A stretch of 64,000 nt of DNA from Caulobacter soli (GCF_011045195.1 NZ_CP049199.1:4323501-4387500), one strand, 5' to 3'; positions 53,575 to 63,704 are shown, counted from the first letter of the stretch. The notes: a model not told the origin generated them from the letters alone. Numbers and translations are program-made.

Positions 53575-54930
53575 ATGCGGGGCAAACGCCGCTTCACCCT
53601 GGCTCTCGCCGCCAGCCTGATCAGCCTCACCGCGGCCCAGGCCGCCGAACCGCCGATCTATCTCGGCGTCGACATCTCCTACGCCAACGAGATGGACGAC
53701 TGCGGCGCGGTCTATAGGTCCGGCGGCAATACCGTGGACCAGTACCCGTTCTTCAAGTCGGCCGGCGCCAACGTGGCGCGGATCCGCATCTGGAACGATC
53801 CGGACTGGACCAAGTATTCCAACCTCGCGGACGTGAAACGCAGCATCCGCCGCGCCAAGTCGGCCGGCATGCAGGTGCTGCTGGACTTCCACTATTCCGA
53901 CGACTGGGCCGACGGCGACAAGCAGTTGGCCCCCAAGGCCTGGGCCAAGCTGTCGACACCCGATCAGGCCAAGGCGCTGTACGCCTTCACCCACGACACC
54001 CTGATCGAGCTGAACAAGGAGGGCCTGACGCCCGACCTCGTCCAGGTCGGCAACGAGACCAACGGCGAGATCGTCTCCAGCCTGGCCAAGGCCAAGGAAC
54101 CCATCCACTGGGACCGCAACGCCCTGCTGTTCAACGCCGGCATCAAGGCCGTGCGCGACGTCGGCCGCGAGACCGGGACCCGGCCCCGGATCATGCTGCA
54201 CATCGCCCAGCCCGAGAACGCCGAGCCGTGGTTCGAGGCGGCGACCAAGGCCGGCGTCACCGACTACGACATCATCGGCCTCAGCTACTATTCCAAGTGG
54301 TCCAAGCGCTCGATGGCCCAGTTGGGGCAGACCATCAACCGCCTGCGCCATAGTTATGCGGCCGACGTTCTGGTGGTCGAGACGGCCTATCCGTTCACCA
54401 CCGAGAACGCCGACACGTCGCCCAATCTGCTGGGCGAGGACTCGCTGATCGCCGGCTATCCGGCCACCCCGGACGGGCAGAAGAAATACCTGGTCGACCT
54501 GACCCAGCTGGTCCTGGCCAGCGGCGGTACGGGCGTCTTCTACTGGGAGCCGGCCTGGCTCTCGACCAAGACCTGCGGCACCCGCTGGGGCAAGGGCTCC
54601 AACTGGGAAAACGCGGCGGTGTTCGACTTCAAGGGCCAGGACAACGGCAGCGCCGAAGGCTGGCTCAAGCACGCCTACGTCCTGCCGGTCGAGGTGACGT
54701 TCAAGGCCAAGGCGACGGGAACCACCGCCTTCATCGACGGCGACTTCCTGGGCGGCGTCGGGCCCCGCCCGATGACCCGCGAGGGCGACGCCTTCGTCTA
54801 CCGCACGCGGCTGATACCGGGCACGTCGGTGACGATGGCCACGGCTCCAACGGCGGCGGCTGTGGCCGACGCACCGGCGGTGACGGCGACGGTGGGGCAA
54901 AAGGCCAGCGTGGTGCGGGTGGAGGAGTAA
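53575..54930 (+). CDS. GH53 arabinogalactan endo-beta-1,4-galactanase
   Basis: Cuts beta-1,4-linked galactan side chains of pectin outside the inner membrane. The 451-residue protein has a signal peptide (RFTLALAASLISLTAAQA) and a GH53 barrel: LGVDISYANEMDDCGAVY, VARIRIWNDP, LLDFHYSDDWADG, VQVGNETNGE with acid/base Glu161, and VVETAYPF with nucleophile Glu269. A short beta-rich C-terminal part follows. The ATG at 53575 follows GGAAGGAAACGTC; the in-frame ATG at 53521 lies before the signal peptide. The TonB receptor and beta-galactosidase follow on the same strand. Confidence 0.92.
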   Translation: MRGKRRFTLALAASLISLTAAQAAEPPIYLGVDISYANEMDDCGAVYRSGGNTVDQYPFFKSAGANVARIRIWNDPDWTKYSNLADVKRSIRRAKSAGMQVLLDFHYSDDWADGDKQLAPKAWAKLSTPDQAKALYAFTHDTLIELNKEGLTPDLVQVGNETNGEIVSSLAKAKEPIHWDRNALLFNAGIKAVRDVGRETGTRPRIMLHIAQPENAEPWFEAATKAGVTDYDIIGLSYYSKWSKRSMAQLGQTINRLRHSYAADVLVVETAYPFTTENADTSPNLLGEDSLIAGYPATPDGQKKYLVDLTQLVLASGGTGVFYWEPAWLSTKTCGTRWGKGSNWENAAVFDFKGQDNGSAEGWLKHAYVLPVEVTFKAKATGTTAFIDGDFLGGVGPRPMTREGDAFVYRTRLIPGTSVTMATAPTAAAVADAPAVTATVGQKASVVRVEE

Positions 54931-54984
54931 ACATCAAGCCCCTCTCTCTTAGAGAGAGGGTTTCGTGGGGCGCTCGAAAGCCTC

Positions 54985-55695
54985 CTATTTGTAATCCAAG
55001 CTCGGATACCAATCCCCGCCGCGCCCTTCCGGGGTCATGTCCAAGAAGTTCCACAGCGGCACCAGGTCCGGCGCGCCGCGCGGGTCCTGGCCGGGGTCGG
55101 CGCTGTCGCCGGTCATCTCGCCGGACCAGAAGTGGCGGACGGTCCCATCGCGGCGGGAGAAGACATTGTAGGCCGGGATCTCGTCGCCGTTCGGCAGCAC
55201 CCCGAAATAGTCCCGGGAATAGTTACCGTTCAGGTCGGTGTAGAGCCGCAGATTGCGCCAGCCGCGCTCGGCCTTGAAGGCCAGCAGCTTGTCGAGCGGC
55301 GAGCGGGCCACCACCGCCAGCGACATGCGCTGGTCGAGGTCGGCGGCGTTGGCGTCCAGCGGACCCAGCAGGGCCGTGCACATCGGACAGGGCCGCGCGC
55401 GCTGCGGACCGAACATGTAGCTGTAGACGCCCAGGGTTTCCTTGTCGCGGAACAGGCCGGCGAAGTCGACGACGCCCTCCTCGCCCTGGAACTGGTAGTC
55501 GCCGGTCACCGGTCCGCCCGGCGGCAGGGCGCGGCGCTGCTCGGCCACGCGCTCGAGATGGCGGCGCAGCTCCAGCTCCTCGGCTAGCAGGGCCGTGCGG
55601 GCGGCGCGGTATTCGGGGCTTTCGTTGGGAAACCGCACCGGCCCGCGCGCGGCGAGCTCGGCGGCGGAGGTGAGGGTCTCGGTTCGGGCGTCCAT
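54985..55695 (-). CDS. DUF899 thioredoxin-like family protein
   Basis: A 236-residue soluble protein. It matches DUF899: RTALLAEELELRRHLERVAEQRRALPPGGPV, GDYQF, LFRDKETLGVYSYMFGP, then CPMCTALL, a CxxC at the position expected for this thioredoxin-like family, and a WYPSLDYK end. The substrate and cellular role are unknown. The gene is on the opposite strand inside the galactan locus, and its link to sugar use is doubtful. The ATG at 55695 follows GGAGGCCGCC. Confidence 0.88.
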   Translation of the reverse strand: MDARTETLTSAAELAARGPVRFPNESPEYRAARTALLAEELELRRHLERVAEQRRALPPGGPVTGDYQFQGEEGVVDFAGLFRDKETLGVYSYMFGPQRARPCPMCTALLGPLDANAADLDQRMSLAVVARSPLDKLLAFKAERGWRNLRLYTDLNGNYSRDYFGVLPNGDEIPAYNVFSRRDGTVRHFWSGEMTGDSADPGQDPRGAPDLVPLWNFLDMTPEGRGGDWYPSLDYK

Positions 55696-56008
55696 TGGGG
55701 GCGGCCTCCATTTCCTGACATCAACATAACCAAGGACGAAGCAGGCGGGTTCTTTCCGACACGGTGAAACGCTGAATTTAGGCGCTCCCACGGCCAAGGC
55801 TTGCCATGTGTGATTGATATGATAAATAGCGGTTCTCGCTCGGCGCCAGACGCCGGGACGTGAGCGCTCGTCAGAAGCGCGCCGGCGCGGTCCACGCGCC
55901 CACCTCGGTCGGCCGCTCTTTTTCGCGCCGACGAGCCAAACAGATCACAACACAGAGCAGCCGCGTCTTCTCAAGAACGCGGCGCCGTCGTCCCTGGGGG
56001 AACATAGG

Positions 56009-58714
56009 ATGTCTCACTACAAGCTACTCGCCGCCGCCAGCGGTCTGGCCCTGATGGCCGCCGCGGCCAGCGCCCATGCGCAAAGCACACCCGCGCCCGC
56101 CGCCCAAGCCGAGTCCGCCCAGGTCGACGAAGTCGTCGTCACCGGCGTGCGCAAGAGCCTGCGCGAGGCCCTGGACGTCAAGCGCGGCTCCGACAAGGTG
56201 GTCGAGGCCATCTCGGCCAAGGACATCGGCGTGCTGCCCGACGTGACGATCGCCGAGTCGATCGCCCGCCTGCCCGGCGTCAACGCCACCCGCGACCGCG
56301 GCAACGACAGCCAGGCCGTCGTGCGCGGCCTGGGCGCCCGCCTGGTGCTGGGCACCGTCAACGGCCGCGAAGTCGCCTCGACCGAACCCGACCGCAACGT
56401 CCGCTGGGAAATCTACCCCTCGGAAGTCGTCCAGGGCGTGCAGGTCTACAAGTCGCAGTCGGCCGACCTGATCGCCGGCGGCGTGGCCGCGACGATCAAC
56501 ATCGACACCATCGCCCCGCTCGACTATCGCGGCCCCGAATTCGTCGTGCGCGCCGGCCCCGTCTATTACGACGGCGGCAAGGACATCCCCAACTACGGCC
56601 AGACCGGCTACCGCGCCTCGGGCTCGTGGGTGCACAAGCTGAACGACGACCTGGCCTTCGTCCTGGGTCTGACCAGCCAGAAGCAGAAGAACGGCTACAC
56701 CTCGTTCCAGGGCTGGGGCTACAACGACTCGGTCATGCGCCAGCCCGAGGGCGCCAGCGACTACAGCGGCGACCTGAACGGCGACGGCAAGGTCGATCCC
56801 ACCCCGTGGGGCATGCAGCTGGAGATCAAGAAGATCGACCAGAAGCGCAACGGCGTGTCGACCGGCCTGCAATGGAAGCCGACCGACCACTTCGAGCTGA
56901 AGGCCGACGTCCTCTATTCCGACATCAAGATCACGGAAAACCAGGACCAGCAGATCTACGCCCAGAACATGGGCAACTGGAACAACGGCAACTGGGGCGA
57001 CTACAACAACCCGGCCGCCCACTACACCCTGATCAATGGCGACGTGGTCGCCGCCACCCTGCCCTACGCCGCCGTCACCTCGGTGATCGCGCGCTATACC
57101 GAGGACAAGAAGCTGTGGGCCGGCGGGCTGAACGGCAAGTGGACCAACGACGCCTGGACCGTGGCCGGCGACGTCTCCTATTCGAACGCCGAGCGGACCA
57201 ACAACTGGCGAGCCGTGCGCACCGAGGTCTATCCGGCCTCGCTGACCTATGACACCCGCGCCGGCGTCAAGCCCAGCGTCACCACCACCGAAGACCCCAC
57301 CAAGCTGGCCCAGGTGGCCCCCAGCTATCGCGGCGGCCAGAACGACGGCCTGGAGCACCTGAACGACGAACTGGTCGCCGGCGCCCTGGACTTCACCCGC
57401 GACTTCAGCGGCGGCGCGTTCAAGAGCTTCCAGTTCGGCGCGCGCTATTCCGACCGGGTCAAGGACCACGACCAGTCCAGCTGGGCGACCTGCCCCAACC
57501 CGGGCAACCTGGCGGTCAACGATCCGGCCGTGAAGGACGAGTGGGGCAACTGCCTGCAGTCGGTCACCCTGCCCGCCAGCCTGTTCACCTCGTACAACAT
57601 CAGCAGCTTCAACGTGCCCGCCATCCTGACGGGCGACCTGGACGCCATCGCCAAGGCCGCCTACGGCGACCACGGCTTCGACTACGCCAACGCCGCCGAC
57701 AACCTGGCCCAGCGCTGGCGCGTCCACGAGAAGGTGGCCGAGGCCTATGGCAAGCTGAACTTCGCCGCCGACAGCGTGGCCGGCGCCTGGATGACCGGCA
57801 ATGTCGGCGTGCGCGTGGTCAGCACCAAGACCGACAGCGACGGCTATCGCCAGAACCCGGGCCTGGCGACCTTCTCGGCCGTCTCGGTCGGCAACGACTA
57901 TACCGACGTGCTGCCCAGCGCGAACGTCAAGCTGGACTTCGACCAGGGCCGGGTGCTGCGCTTCGGCCTGGCCCAGGTGGTGGCCCGTCCGCCGCTGGAC
58001 GAGCTGCGCGCCAGCCGCACCCTGACCACCTGGTCGCCCTATACCGGCTCTGCCGGCAATCCCGACCTGAAGCCGTTCAAGGCGATCCAGTTCGACGCCT
58101 CTGCCGAGTGGTACTTCCGCCCCGAAAGCCTGATCGCCGCGTCCTACTACTACAAGGACGTCGACACCTATATCGGCTGGAAGCAGACGCCCGAGACCTA
58201 CAACGGGATCACCTACGCGGTGTCGAGCCCGGTCAACGGCGGCGGCGGCTACATCCAGGGCCTGGAACTGACCTTCCAGACGCCGTTCTTCTTCCTGCCG
58301 GGTCCGCTCAGCAAGTTCGGCGTCTATTCGAACTACGCCTATGTCGACTCCAACCTGAAGGAGTTCCAGCCGGTCACCAAGCCGCTGTCCCTGACGGGTC
58401 TGGCCAAGAACACCGTCACCCTGGACCTGTGGTACGCCAACGGCCCGATCGAGGCTCGCCTGGGCTACAAGTACCACAGCCCGATGACCGTGATTTACGG
58501 CTGGAGCGGCGCGGACCTGCAGACCCTGGAGTCGGAAAAGACCCTCGACTTCAGCACGTCCTACCAGGTCACCAAGGCCGTCGGCGTGCGCTTCCAGGTC
58601 AACAACCTGACCAACGAGCGCCTGCGGATGTATCGCGACAACACGCCCGACCGTCTGGGCCGCTACGACCTCTACGGCCGTCGCTACATGATGGACGTGA
58701 CCGTGAAGTTCTAA
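56009..58714 (+). CDS. TonB-dependent receptor (carbohydrate-type, Caulobacter/Xanthomonas family)
   Basis: A 901-residue outer-membrane receptor with signal peptide (LAAASGLALMAAAASAHAQ), TonB box-like VDEVVVTG, plug domain (SLREALDVKRGSDKVVEAIS, GVLPDVTIAESIARLPGVN, NGREVASTEPDRNVRWEIYP) and a barrel ending MMDVTVKF. It lacks an STN domain, so it is not linked to an anti-sigma factor. The neighbouring galactanase and beta-galactosidase suggest it imports galacto-oligosaccharides released outside. The 300-bp leader (55696-56008) has an AT-rich patch (TTGATATGATAAATAG), possibly a -10 region, and no clear operator. Confidence 0.92.
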   Translation: MSHYKLLAAASGLALMAAAASAHAQSTPAPAAQAESAQVDEVVVTGVRKSLREALDVKRGSDKVVEAISAKDIGVLPDVTIAESIARLPGVNATRDRGNDSQAVVRGLGARLVLGTVNGREVASTEPDRNVRWEIYPSEVVQGVQVYKSQSADLIAGGVAATINIDTIAPLDYRGPEFVVRAGPVYYDGGKDIPNYGQTGYRASGSWVHKLNDDLAFVLGLTSQKQKNGYTSFQGWGYNDSVMRQPEGASDYSGDLNGDGKVDPTPWGMQLEIKKIDQKRNGVSTGLQWKPTDHFELKADVLYSDIKITENQDQQIYAQNMGNWNNGNWGDYNNPAAHYTLINGDVVAATLPYAAVTSVIARYTEDKKLWAGGLNGKWTNDAWTVAGDVSYSNAERTNNWRAVRTEVYPASLTYDTRAGVKPSVTTTEDPTKLAQVAPSYRGGQNDGLEHLNDELVAGALDFTRDFSGGAFKSFQFGARYSDRVKDHDQSSWATCPNPGNLAVNDPAVKDEWGNCLQSVTLPASLFTSYNISSFNVPAILTGDLDAIAKAAYGDHGFDYANAADNLAQRWRVHEKVAEAYGKLNFAADSVAGAWMTGNVGVRVVSTKTDSDGYRQNPGLATFSAVSVGNDYTDVLPSANVKLDFDQGRVLRFGLAQVVARPPLDELRASRTLTTWSPYTGSAGNPDLKPFKAIQFDASAEWYFRPESLIAASYYYKDVDTYIGWKQTPETYNGITYAVSSPVNGGGGYIQGLELTFQTPFFFLPGPLSKFGVYSNYAYVDSNLKEFQPVTKPLSLTGLAKNTVTLDLWYANGPIEARLGYKYHSPMTVIYGWSGADLQTLESEKTLDFSTSYQVTKAVGVRFQVNNLTNERLRMYRDNTPDRLGRYDLYGRRYMMDVTVKF

Positions 58715-58866
58715 CCCTTTCCGCCACCTCTCTTCCTGCGAGGGGTGGCGGCGGCGGTCCTGCACCGCCAAGCTGGATTCATCACTCCTCCCCGATGATC
58801 CTGCGTGCTGGGGAGGAAGCGCAGCCCGCTTCCTCCCCCTTTTTTTGCTTTCCGCGTGAGGGACCC

Positions 58867-61386
58867 ATGGTCGATTTCAGCCGCCGCCAAGCTTTGGCCG
58901 CCACCGCCGGCGCCGCCGCCCTTGTCAGCGCCGCGTCTGCCGCCCGCGCCGCCGCGCCCAAGGCCAAGACCTCCGACGCGCTCGCCCCGCTTCCCGCCAT
59001 CGACCTGGCCCCGCGCGAGCGCCTGTCGCTGGACTTCGACTGGCGCTTCAAGCTGGGCCACGCCCAGGACCCGGCCCGCGACTTCGGCTTCGGGGCCAAC
59101 CAGCGCACCTTCGCCAAGGCCGGCGCGACCGCCGCCAACTGGCAGGTCAGCCAGCTGTCCGACCCCGCCTTCGACGCCAGCGCCTGGGCGCCGGTGACCC
59201 TGCCCCACGACTGGGGCGTGGAGCTGCCGTTCGTCGACAACCCCGCCTATGTCCCGTCCGGCAAGCCCGACGACGAGGACCTGCGCGCCGCCCACGGCTA
59301 CAAGCCCCTGGGCCGCGAGTTCCCCGAGACCAGCGTCGGTTGGTACCGCAAGACTTTCGCCCTGCCCGCCGCCGACGCCGGCAAGCGGCTGTCGATTGAG
59401 TTCGACGGCGCCTTCCGCGACGCCACGGTCATCGTCAACGGCTACATCCTCGAGCGCGAGGACAGCGGCTACAGCCCGTTCCGCGTCGACATCACCGACA
59501 TCGCCAATCTCGGCGCCGACAACAGCCTGGTAGTCCGAGTCGACGCCAGCTTGGGCGAGGGCTGGTTCTACGAGGGCGCGGGGCTCTATCGCCACGTCTG
59601 GCTGGTCAAGACCGCGCCGGTGCACGTGCCGCAATGGGGCGTGTTCGTCCGCGCCAAGGTCGACGGGACGTTGTCGATCGATACGGACCTAGTCAACGAG
59701 GGCGACGCCCGGGCCGACTACGAGGTCGCCCACACCGTGCTCGACGCGGCCGGCAAGCCGGTGCTGGCCCCCGCCCCGGCGGCGGGCCGCCTGCCGGCCT
59801 GGGAGCGCCAGTCGCTGTCGCTGACCGTGTCGCTGGCCAGCCCCGTCCTGTGGTCGCTGGAAAACCCGCACCTCTACAGCCTGGTCACCGAGGTGAAGGT
59901 CGGCGGCGCCGTGGTCGACCGCTATGTCACCTGCTTCGGCGTGCGCTCACTGGAATTCAGCGGCGCCAAGGGCTTCCTGCTGAACGGCCAGCCGGTGAAG
60001 CTGAAGGGAACCTGCAACCACCAGGACCACGCCGGCGTCGGGGCGGCCATCCCCGACGCCCTGCAGGTCTGGCGGCTGGAGCAGCTGAAGAGCATGGGCT
60101 GCAACGCCTATCGCGCCTCGCACAATCCGCCCACGGTCGAACTGCTGGACGCCTGCGACCGCCTGGGCATGGTGGTGATCGACGAAACCCGCCGGATGTC
60201 CAGCGACTCCACCTCGCTGGACGAGCTGGAGCGCATGGTCCGCCGCGACCGCAACCACGCGTCGGTGATCCTGTGGTCGATCGGCAACGAGGAACCGCAG
60301 CAGGGCACGGCGCGCGGCGCCAAGGTGGCGACCACCATGAAGCGGCTGGTCAATCGCCTCGACCCGACCCGCCTGGTCATCGCGGCCATGGACTCCGGCT
60401 TCGGCGAGGGCATCAGCGCCGTCATCGACGTCCAGGGCTTCAATTATCGCCACGAGAAGATGGACGACTTCCACGCCCGCTTCCCGAACGTGCCGGTCAT
60501 CGGCACCGAGAGCGCCAGCACCGTGGCCACGCGCGGCGAATACGCCCGCGACGACGCCAAGCTGTACGTGCCGGCCTACGACACCGAGCACCCCTGGTGG
60601 GCGACCACGGCCGAGAAGTGGTGGAGCCACGCGGCCGACCGTCCGTGGATGGCCGGCGGCTTCATCTGGACCGGCTTCGACTATCGCGGCGAGCCGACGC
60701 CTTTCAACAAGTGGCCCAGCATCAGCTCGCACTTCGGCGCGCTCGACACCTGCGGCTTCCCGAAGGACAACTACTATTACTACTGCGCCTGGTGGCGGCC
60801 CGAGCCGCTGCTGCACCTGTTGCCGCACTGGAACTGGGAGGGCCGCGAGGGCCAGCCGATCGCGGTCTGGGCGCACAGCAACTGCGACAAGGTCGAGCTG
60901 TTCCTGAACGGCAAGAGCCAGGGCGTGCGCGACGTGGTCGCCAACCACCACGTCGAGTGGTCCGTCCCCTACGCGCCGGGCGTGATCGAGGCCCACGGCT
61001 ACAAGGGCGGCAAGGTCATCCTGCGTGAACGCCGCGAGACGGCCGGTCCGGCCGCCAGCCTGCGCCTCACCACCGACCGTTCGCGCCTGGCCGCCGACGG
61101 CCAGGACGTGGCGATCCTCAAGGTCGAGGTGCTGGACGCCAAGGGCCGCCCCGTACCCCGCGCCGACGATCTCGTGACCTTCGCGGTGACAGGCCCGGGC
61201 CAGGTGATCGGTGTCGGCAACGGCAACCCGACCAGCCACGAGGCCGACGTGGCCAGCCAGCGTAAGGCGTTCAACGGCCTATGCCAGGCGATCGTCCGCA
61301 CACGGCGCGGCCAGGCCGGCGAGCTGCGCGTGACGGCCTCGGCGGCGGGGCTGAAGGCGGCGACGGTGAACGCGACGGCGGGGTGA
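58867..61386 (+). CDS. GH2 family beta-galactosidase (Tat-exported)
   Basis: Removes terminal beta-galactosyl units. The 839-residue protein has a twin-arginine signal (SRRQALAATAGAAALVSA). The N-terminal GH2 sugar-binding and immunoglobulin-like domains follow (LPHDWGVELPFVDN, VGWYRKTFALP, YEGAGLYRHVWLV). The TIM barrel has acid/base Glu475 in WSIGNEE and nucleophile Glu548 in IGTESAS. A C-terminal DUF4982/Big-type region ends the protein. It starts 152 bp after the receptor, in a space that also shows GGGGAGGAAGC, and probably completes the breakdown of imported galacto-oligosaccharides in the periplasm. Confidence 0.93.
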   Translation: MVDFSRRQALAATAGAAALVSAASAARAAAPKAKTSDALAPLPAIDLAPRERLSLDFDWRFKLGHAQDPARDFGFGANQRTFAKAGATAANWQVSQLSDPAFDASAWAPVTLPHDWGVELPFVDNPAYVPSGKPDDEDLRAAHGYKPLGREFPETSVGWYRKTFALPAADAGKRLSIEFDGAFRDATVIVNGYILEREDSGYSPFRVDITDIANLGADNSLVVRVDASLGEGWFYEGAGLYRHVWLVKTAPVHVPQWGVFVRAKVDGTLSIDTDLVNEGDARADYEVAHTVLDAAGKPVLAPAPAAGRLPAWERQSLSLTVSLASPVLWSLENPHLYSLVTEVKVGGAVVDRYVTCFGVRSLEFSGAKGFLLNGQPVKLKGTCNHQDHAGVGAAIPDALQVWRLEQLKSMGCNAYRASHNPPTVELLDACDRLGMVVIDETRRMSSDSTSLDELERMVRRDRNHASVILWSIGNEEPQQGTARGAKVATTMKRLVNRLDPTRLVIAAMDSGFGEGISAVIDVQGFNYRHEKMDDFHARFPNVPVIGTESASTVATRGEYARDDAKLYVPAYDTEHPWWATTAEKWWSHAADRPWMAGGFIWTGFDYRGEPTPFNKWPSISSHFGALDTCGFPKDNYYYYCAWWRPEPLLHLLPHWNWEGREGQPIAVWAHSNCDKVELFLNGKSQGVRDVVANHHVEWSVPYAPGVIEAHGYKGGKVILRERRETAGPAASLRLTTDRSRLAADGQDVAILKVEVLDAKGRPVPRADDLVTFAVTGPGQVIGVGNGNPTSHEADVASQRKAFNGLCQAIVRTRRGQAGELRVTASAAGLKAATVNATAG

Positions 61387-61400
61387 GCCTACCCAACACT

Positions 61401-61501
61401 GTCATCCCGGGCGTAGCGCAGCGAAGACCCGGGACCGACGCGTGAACTCAGCGCTTCGGGTCGGTCCCGGATCGGCGCGCTACGCGCTGGTCCGGGATGA
61501 C
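61401..61501. repeat. Intergenic inverted repeat, family H
   Basis: GTCATCCCGGGCGTAGCG at 61401 and CGCTGGTCCGGGATGAC at 61485-61501 frame GACCCGGGACCGACGC against TTCGGGTCGGTCCCGG. A shortened version occurs at 10933-10972. Confidence 0.75.
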
Positions 61502-61523
61502 AACCGTTTTCAGCCCCAAACCA

Positions 61524-61650
61524 CCGCTCATCCCGGCGAATGCCGGGACCCAGATCCCTTAGCGGTGTGGCTGATTGGAGAGGCTCGGAACTCTTGGCGT
61601 CAGCCTCAAAGCCATTCCATCTGGGTCCCGGCGTTCGCCGGGATGAGCGG
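61524..61650. repeat. 127-bp dispersed palindromic element (family E, copy 3, inverted)
   Basis: In reverse complement it matches the copies at 25261 and 43341 along its length, including GGCTGACGCC and CTCCAATCAGCCAC. It lies next to family H element 61401-61501 between convergent genes. Confidence 0.88.
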
Positions 61651-61658
61651 ATTTAGAT

Positions 61659-63704
61659 CTAATCCAGCGCCTTGAACCGCACCGCCGTCCCACCGCCCGG
61701 AGCCATGTCGAACTCCAGCGAATCCTTGCTGGTCACCATCTTCTTCGACACCGTCAGCGGCGTGGTGTTGGTGATGTAGTTCGCGCCCGGACCATCGGCG
61801 TAGATCTGGGCCTCGTAGCGCTTGCCCGGGGCCAGGAAGTCCAGCTTCTGGGTCAGCTTGCGGGCCGTCTCGTCGGTCAGGGCGCCCAGGTACCAGTCCT
61901 TGCCGCCGCGCGGCTGGCGGGCCACCACCACGTAGTCGCCGATTTCGCCCTGCAGGGTTTTGGACGTCTCCCAGTCGGTGGGCACGTCCCGGATGAACTG
62001 GAAGGCGTCGGGCCGGGCCTCGTAGTTCTCCGGCAGGTCGGCCGCCATCTGGATGGGACTGTACAGCACCACGTACAGCGCCAGCTGCACCGCCAGGGTC
62101 GACTGGCCGCGGCGGGTCAGCACGGTCTTGCCGTGCACCACGTCGAAGATCCCCGGCGTGAAGTCCATCGGCCCGCCCAGCATGCGGGTGAACGGCAGGA
62201 TCACCGTGTGCTCGGGCGGGTTGGTGGGGTCGCCCCAGGCGTTGAACTCCTGACCCCGCGCGCCCTCGCGGCTCAGCATGTTAGGCCAGGTGCGGCGCAG
62301 GCCGGTGTCCTTGACCGGCTCGTGGGCGTCGATCGAGATGTGATGCTCGGCCGCCACCTGGGCGACGTGCAGGTTGTGGCGCACCATGTACTGGCCGGCG
62401 AACCACTGCTGCTCGCCCGCCTGATCGACGATCGTGCCGCTGTGGCGCACATAGCCGGTCTTCACCTGCGAGATGCCGACGCTCTCGTACAGCGTCATGG
62501 CGTCTTCCAGCTGGGCCTCGTAGTTGGGCACCGCTCCGGCCGTCTCGTTGTGACCGATCAGCCTGACGCCCTTGGACTTGCCGTAGTCGGTGACCGCCTT
62601 CAGGTCGAAGTCCGGATAGGCCTTGGTGAAGCTGAAGGTCTCGCCGTGGCTGATCCAGTCGCCGTCCCAGCCCTCGTTCCAGCCTTCCACCAGCACGCCG
62701 TCGAAGCCGTACTTGGCCGCGAAGTCCATGTAGCGCTTGGTGTTCTCGGTGTTGGCCCCATGCTTGGGACCGCTGCCCCAGGTGGACCGCTCCAGGTGCA
62801 TCTCCCACCAGATCCCGACATACTTGCCCGGCTTGATCCACGAGGTGTCGGCGATCTTGCTGGGCTCGTTGAGGTTCAGCTCGATGCGGCTGTCGGCCAG
62901 GGCGCCGGCCGTCTCGCCGATCAGCACCGTGCGCCAGGGCGTGGTGAAGGGACCGGTCTTCTTCGCCAGCGTTCCGTCCTGCCACGGCATCAGCTTGGCT
63001 TTGTAGGTTCCCGCCCCGTCGCCGGCCAACAGCATGCTGGGGAAGTCGACCAGGGCCGCCTCGTGGAACGACAGATAGAGCTTGCTGTCCGACCGGCGCA
63101 GGGTCAGCGGCGTCTCGGCCACGGTGATCCGGCGCGCGTCGGTCTGCTTGTAGAGGTACTCGTCGCGCTCCTGGCCGAAACCCTCGTACCACCAGGCGTC
63201 ATAGGCTCCGATCGGCTTGAAGGCCGTGCGCTCGTCGGTGACGGCGACGTTTTGCCCGGCCGGAATGGCGCCATAGGCGTAGCGGAAGCCCAGGCCGTCG
63301 TCGAACAGCCGGAAGGTCACCTCGAAGGTCTTGCTCAGCGCCGTGTCGCCGGCCAGCGAGACGGTCAGCTCCGAATGGTTGTCGCGGATCACCCGCTGCT
63401 CGCCCCAGGGCTGCTCCCAGGTCGTGTCCGAGGCGGCGCGCTTGGCGGCCGTCAGGGCGGTGATCCGGGCGGCCGGTTCGCCGGCGAAGGTCAGGCCCAG
63501 GGGCGCGGGGGCCAGGACCAGCTTGCCGCCGCGCGACACCTCGTAGAAGGCCCCGCCGTCCTGGGTGAACACACAGACCTCGATCACCTTGCCGGGCGAC
63601 TGGGCGCACTCGCGGCCACCGTCTTGGGCCGCGGCGGCCGCGACGGCGGGGGCGGCCAGGGCGCTCAGCAGCAGGCCGAACAGGGCCGGGGTTCGCAACA
63701 TCAT
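61659..63704 (-). CDS. GH97 family glycoside hydrolase (alpha-glucosidase/alpha-galactosidase type)
   Basis: A 681-residue exported enzyme (signal peptide through LSALAAPAVAAAAA). The N-terminal beta-sandwich (FYEVSRGGKLVLAPAPLGLT, RFRYAYGAIPAG) is followed by the GH97 barrel (GKYVGIWWEMHLERSTWGSG, FDGVLVEGWNEGWDGDW, HNETAGAVPNYE, SIDAHEPVKDTGLRRTWPN, SREGARGQEFNAW). At the position where retaining members carry the nucleophile Asp the sequence reads VKTGYV, and both Glu-containing loops of the inverting branch are present, so I favour an inverting alpha-glucoside hydrolase; this is inference. Its substrate may differ from the galactan of the neighbours. The preceding gene on the same strand is the DUF6445-like partial gene. 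Confidence 0.9.
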   Translation of the reverse strand: MMLRTPALFGLLLSALAAPAVAAAAAQDGGRECAQSPGKVIEVCVFTQDGGAFYEVSRGGKLVLAPAPLGLTFAGEPAARITALTAAKRAASDTTWEQPWGEQRVIRDNHSELTVSLAGDTALSKTFEVTFRLFDDGLGFRYAYGAIPAGQNVAVTDERTAFKPIGAYDAWWYEGFGQERDEYLYKQTDARRITVAETPLTLRRSDSKLYLSFHEAALVDFPSMLLAGDGAGTYKAKLMPWQDGTLAKKTGPFTTPWRTVLIGETAGALADSRIELNLNEPSKIADTSWIKPGKYVGIWWEMHLERSTWGSGPKHGANTENTKRYMDFAAKYGFDGVLVEGWNEGWDGDWISHGETFSFTKAYPDFDLKAVTDYGKSKGVRLIGHNETAGAVPNYEAQLEDAMTLYESVGISQVKTGYVRHSGTIVDQAGEQQWFAGQYMVRHNLHVAQVAAEHHISIDAHEPVKDTGLRRTWPNMLSREGARGQEFNAWGDPTNPPEHTVILPFTRMLGGPMDFTPGIFDVVHGKTVLTRRGQSTLAVQLALYVVLYSPIQMAADLPENYEARPDAFQFIRDVPTDWETSKTLQGEIGDYVVVARQPRGGKDWYLGALTDETARKLTQKLDFLAPGKRYEAQIYADGPGANYITNTTPLTVSKKMVTSKDSLEFDMAPGGGTAVRFKALD

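Noticed and set aside
49659..53630. A long open frame antisense to the methyltransferase and fadE
   Set aside because: Same effect: it crosses several genes and intergenic repeats and has no recognisable domain.
57541..58866. N-terminal extension of the beta-galactosidase frame into the receptor gene
   Set aside because: That part is the shifted frame of the TonB receptor; the twin-arginine signal at 58867 marks the real start.
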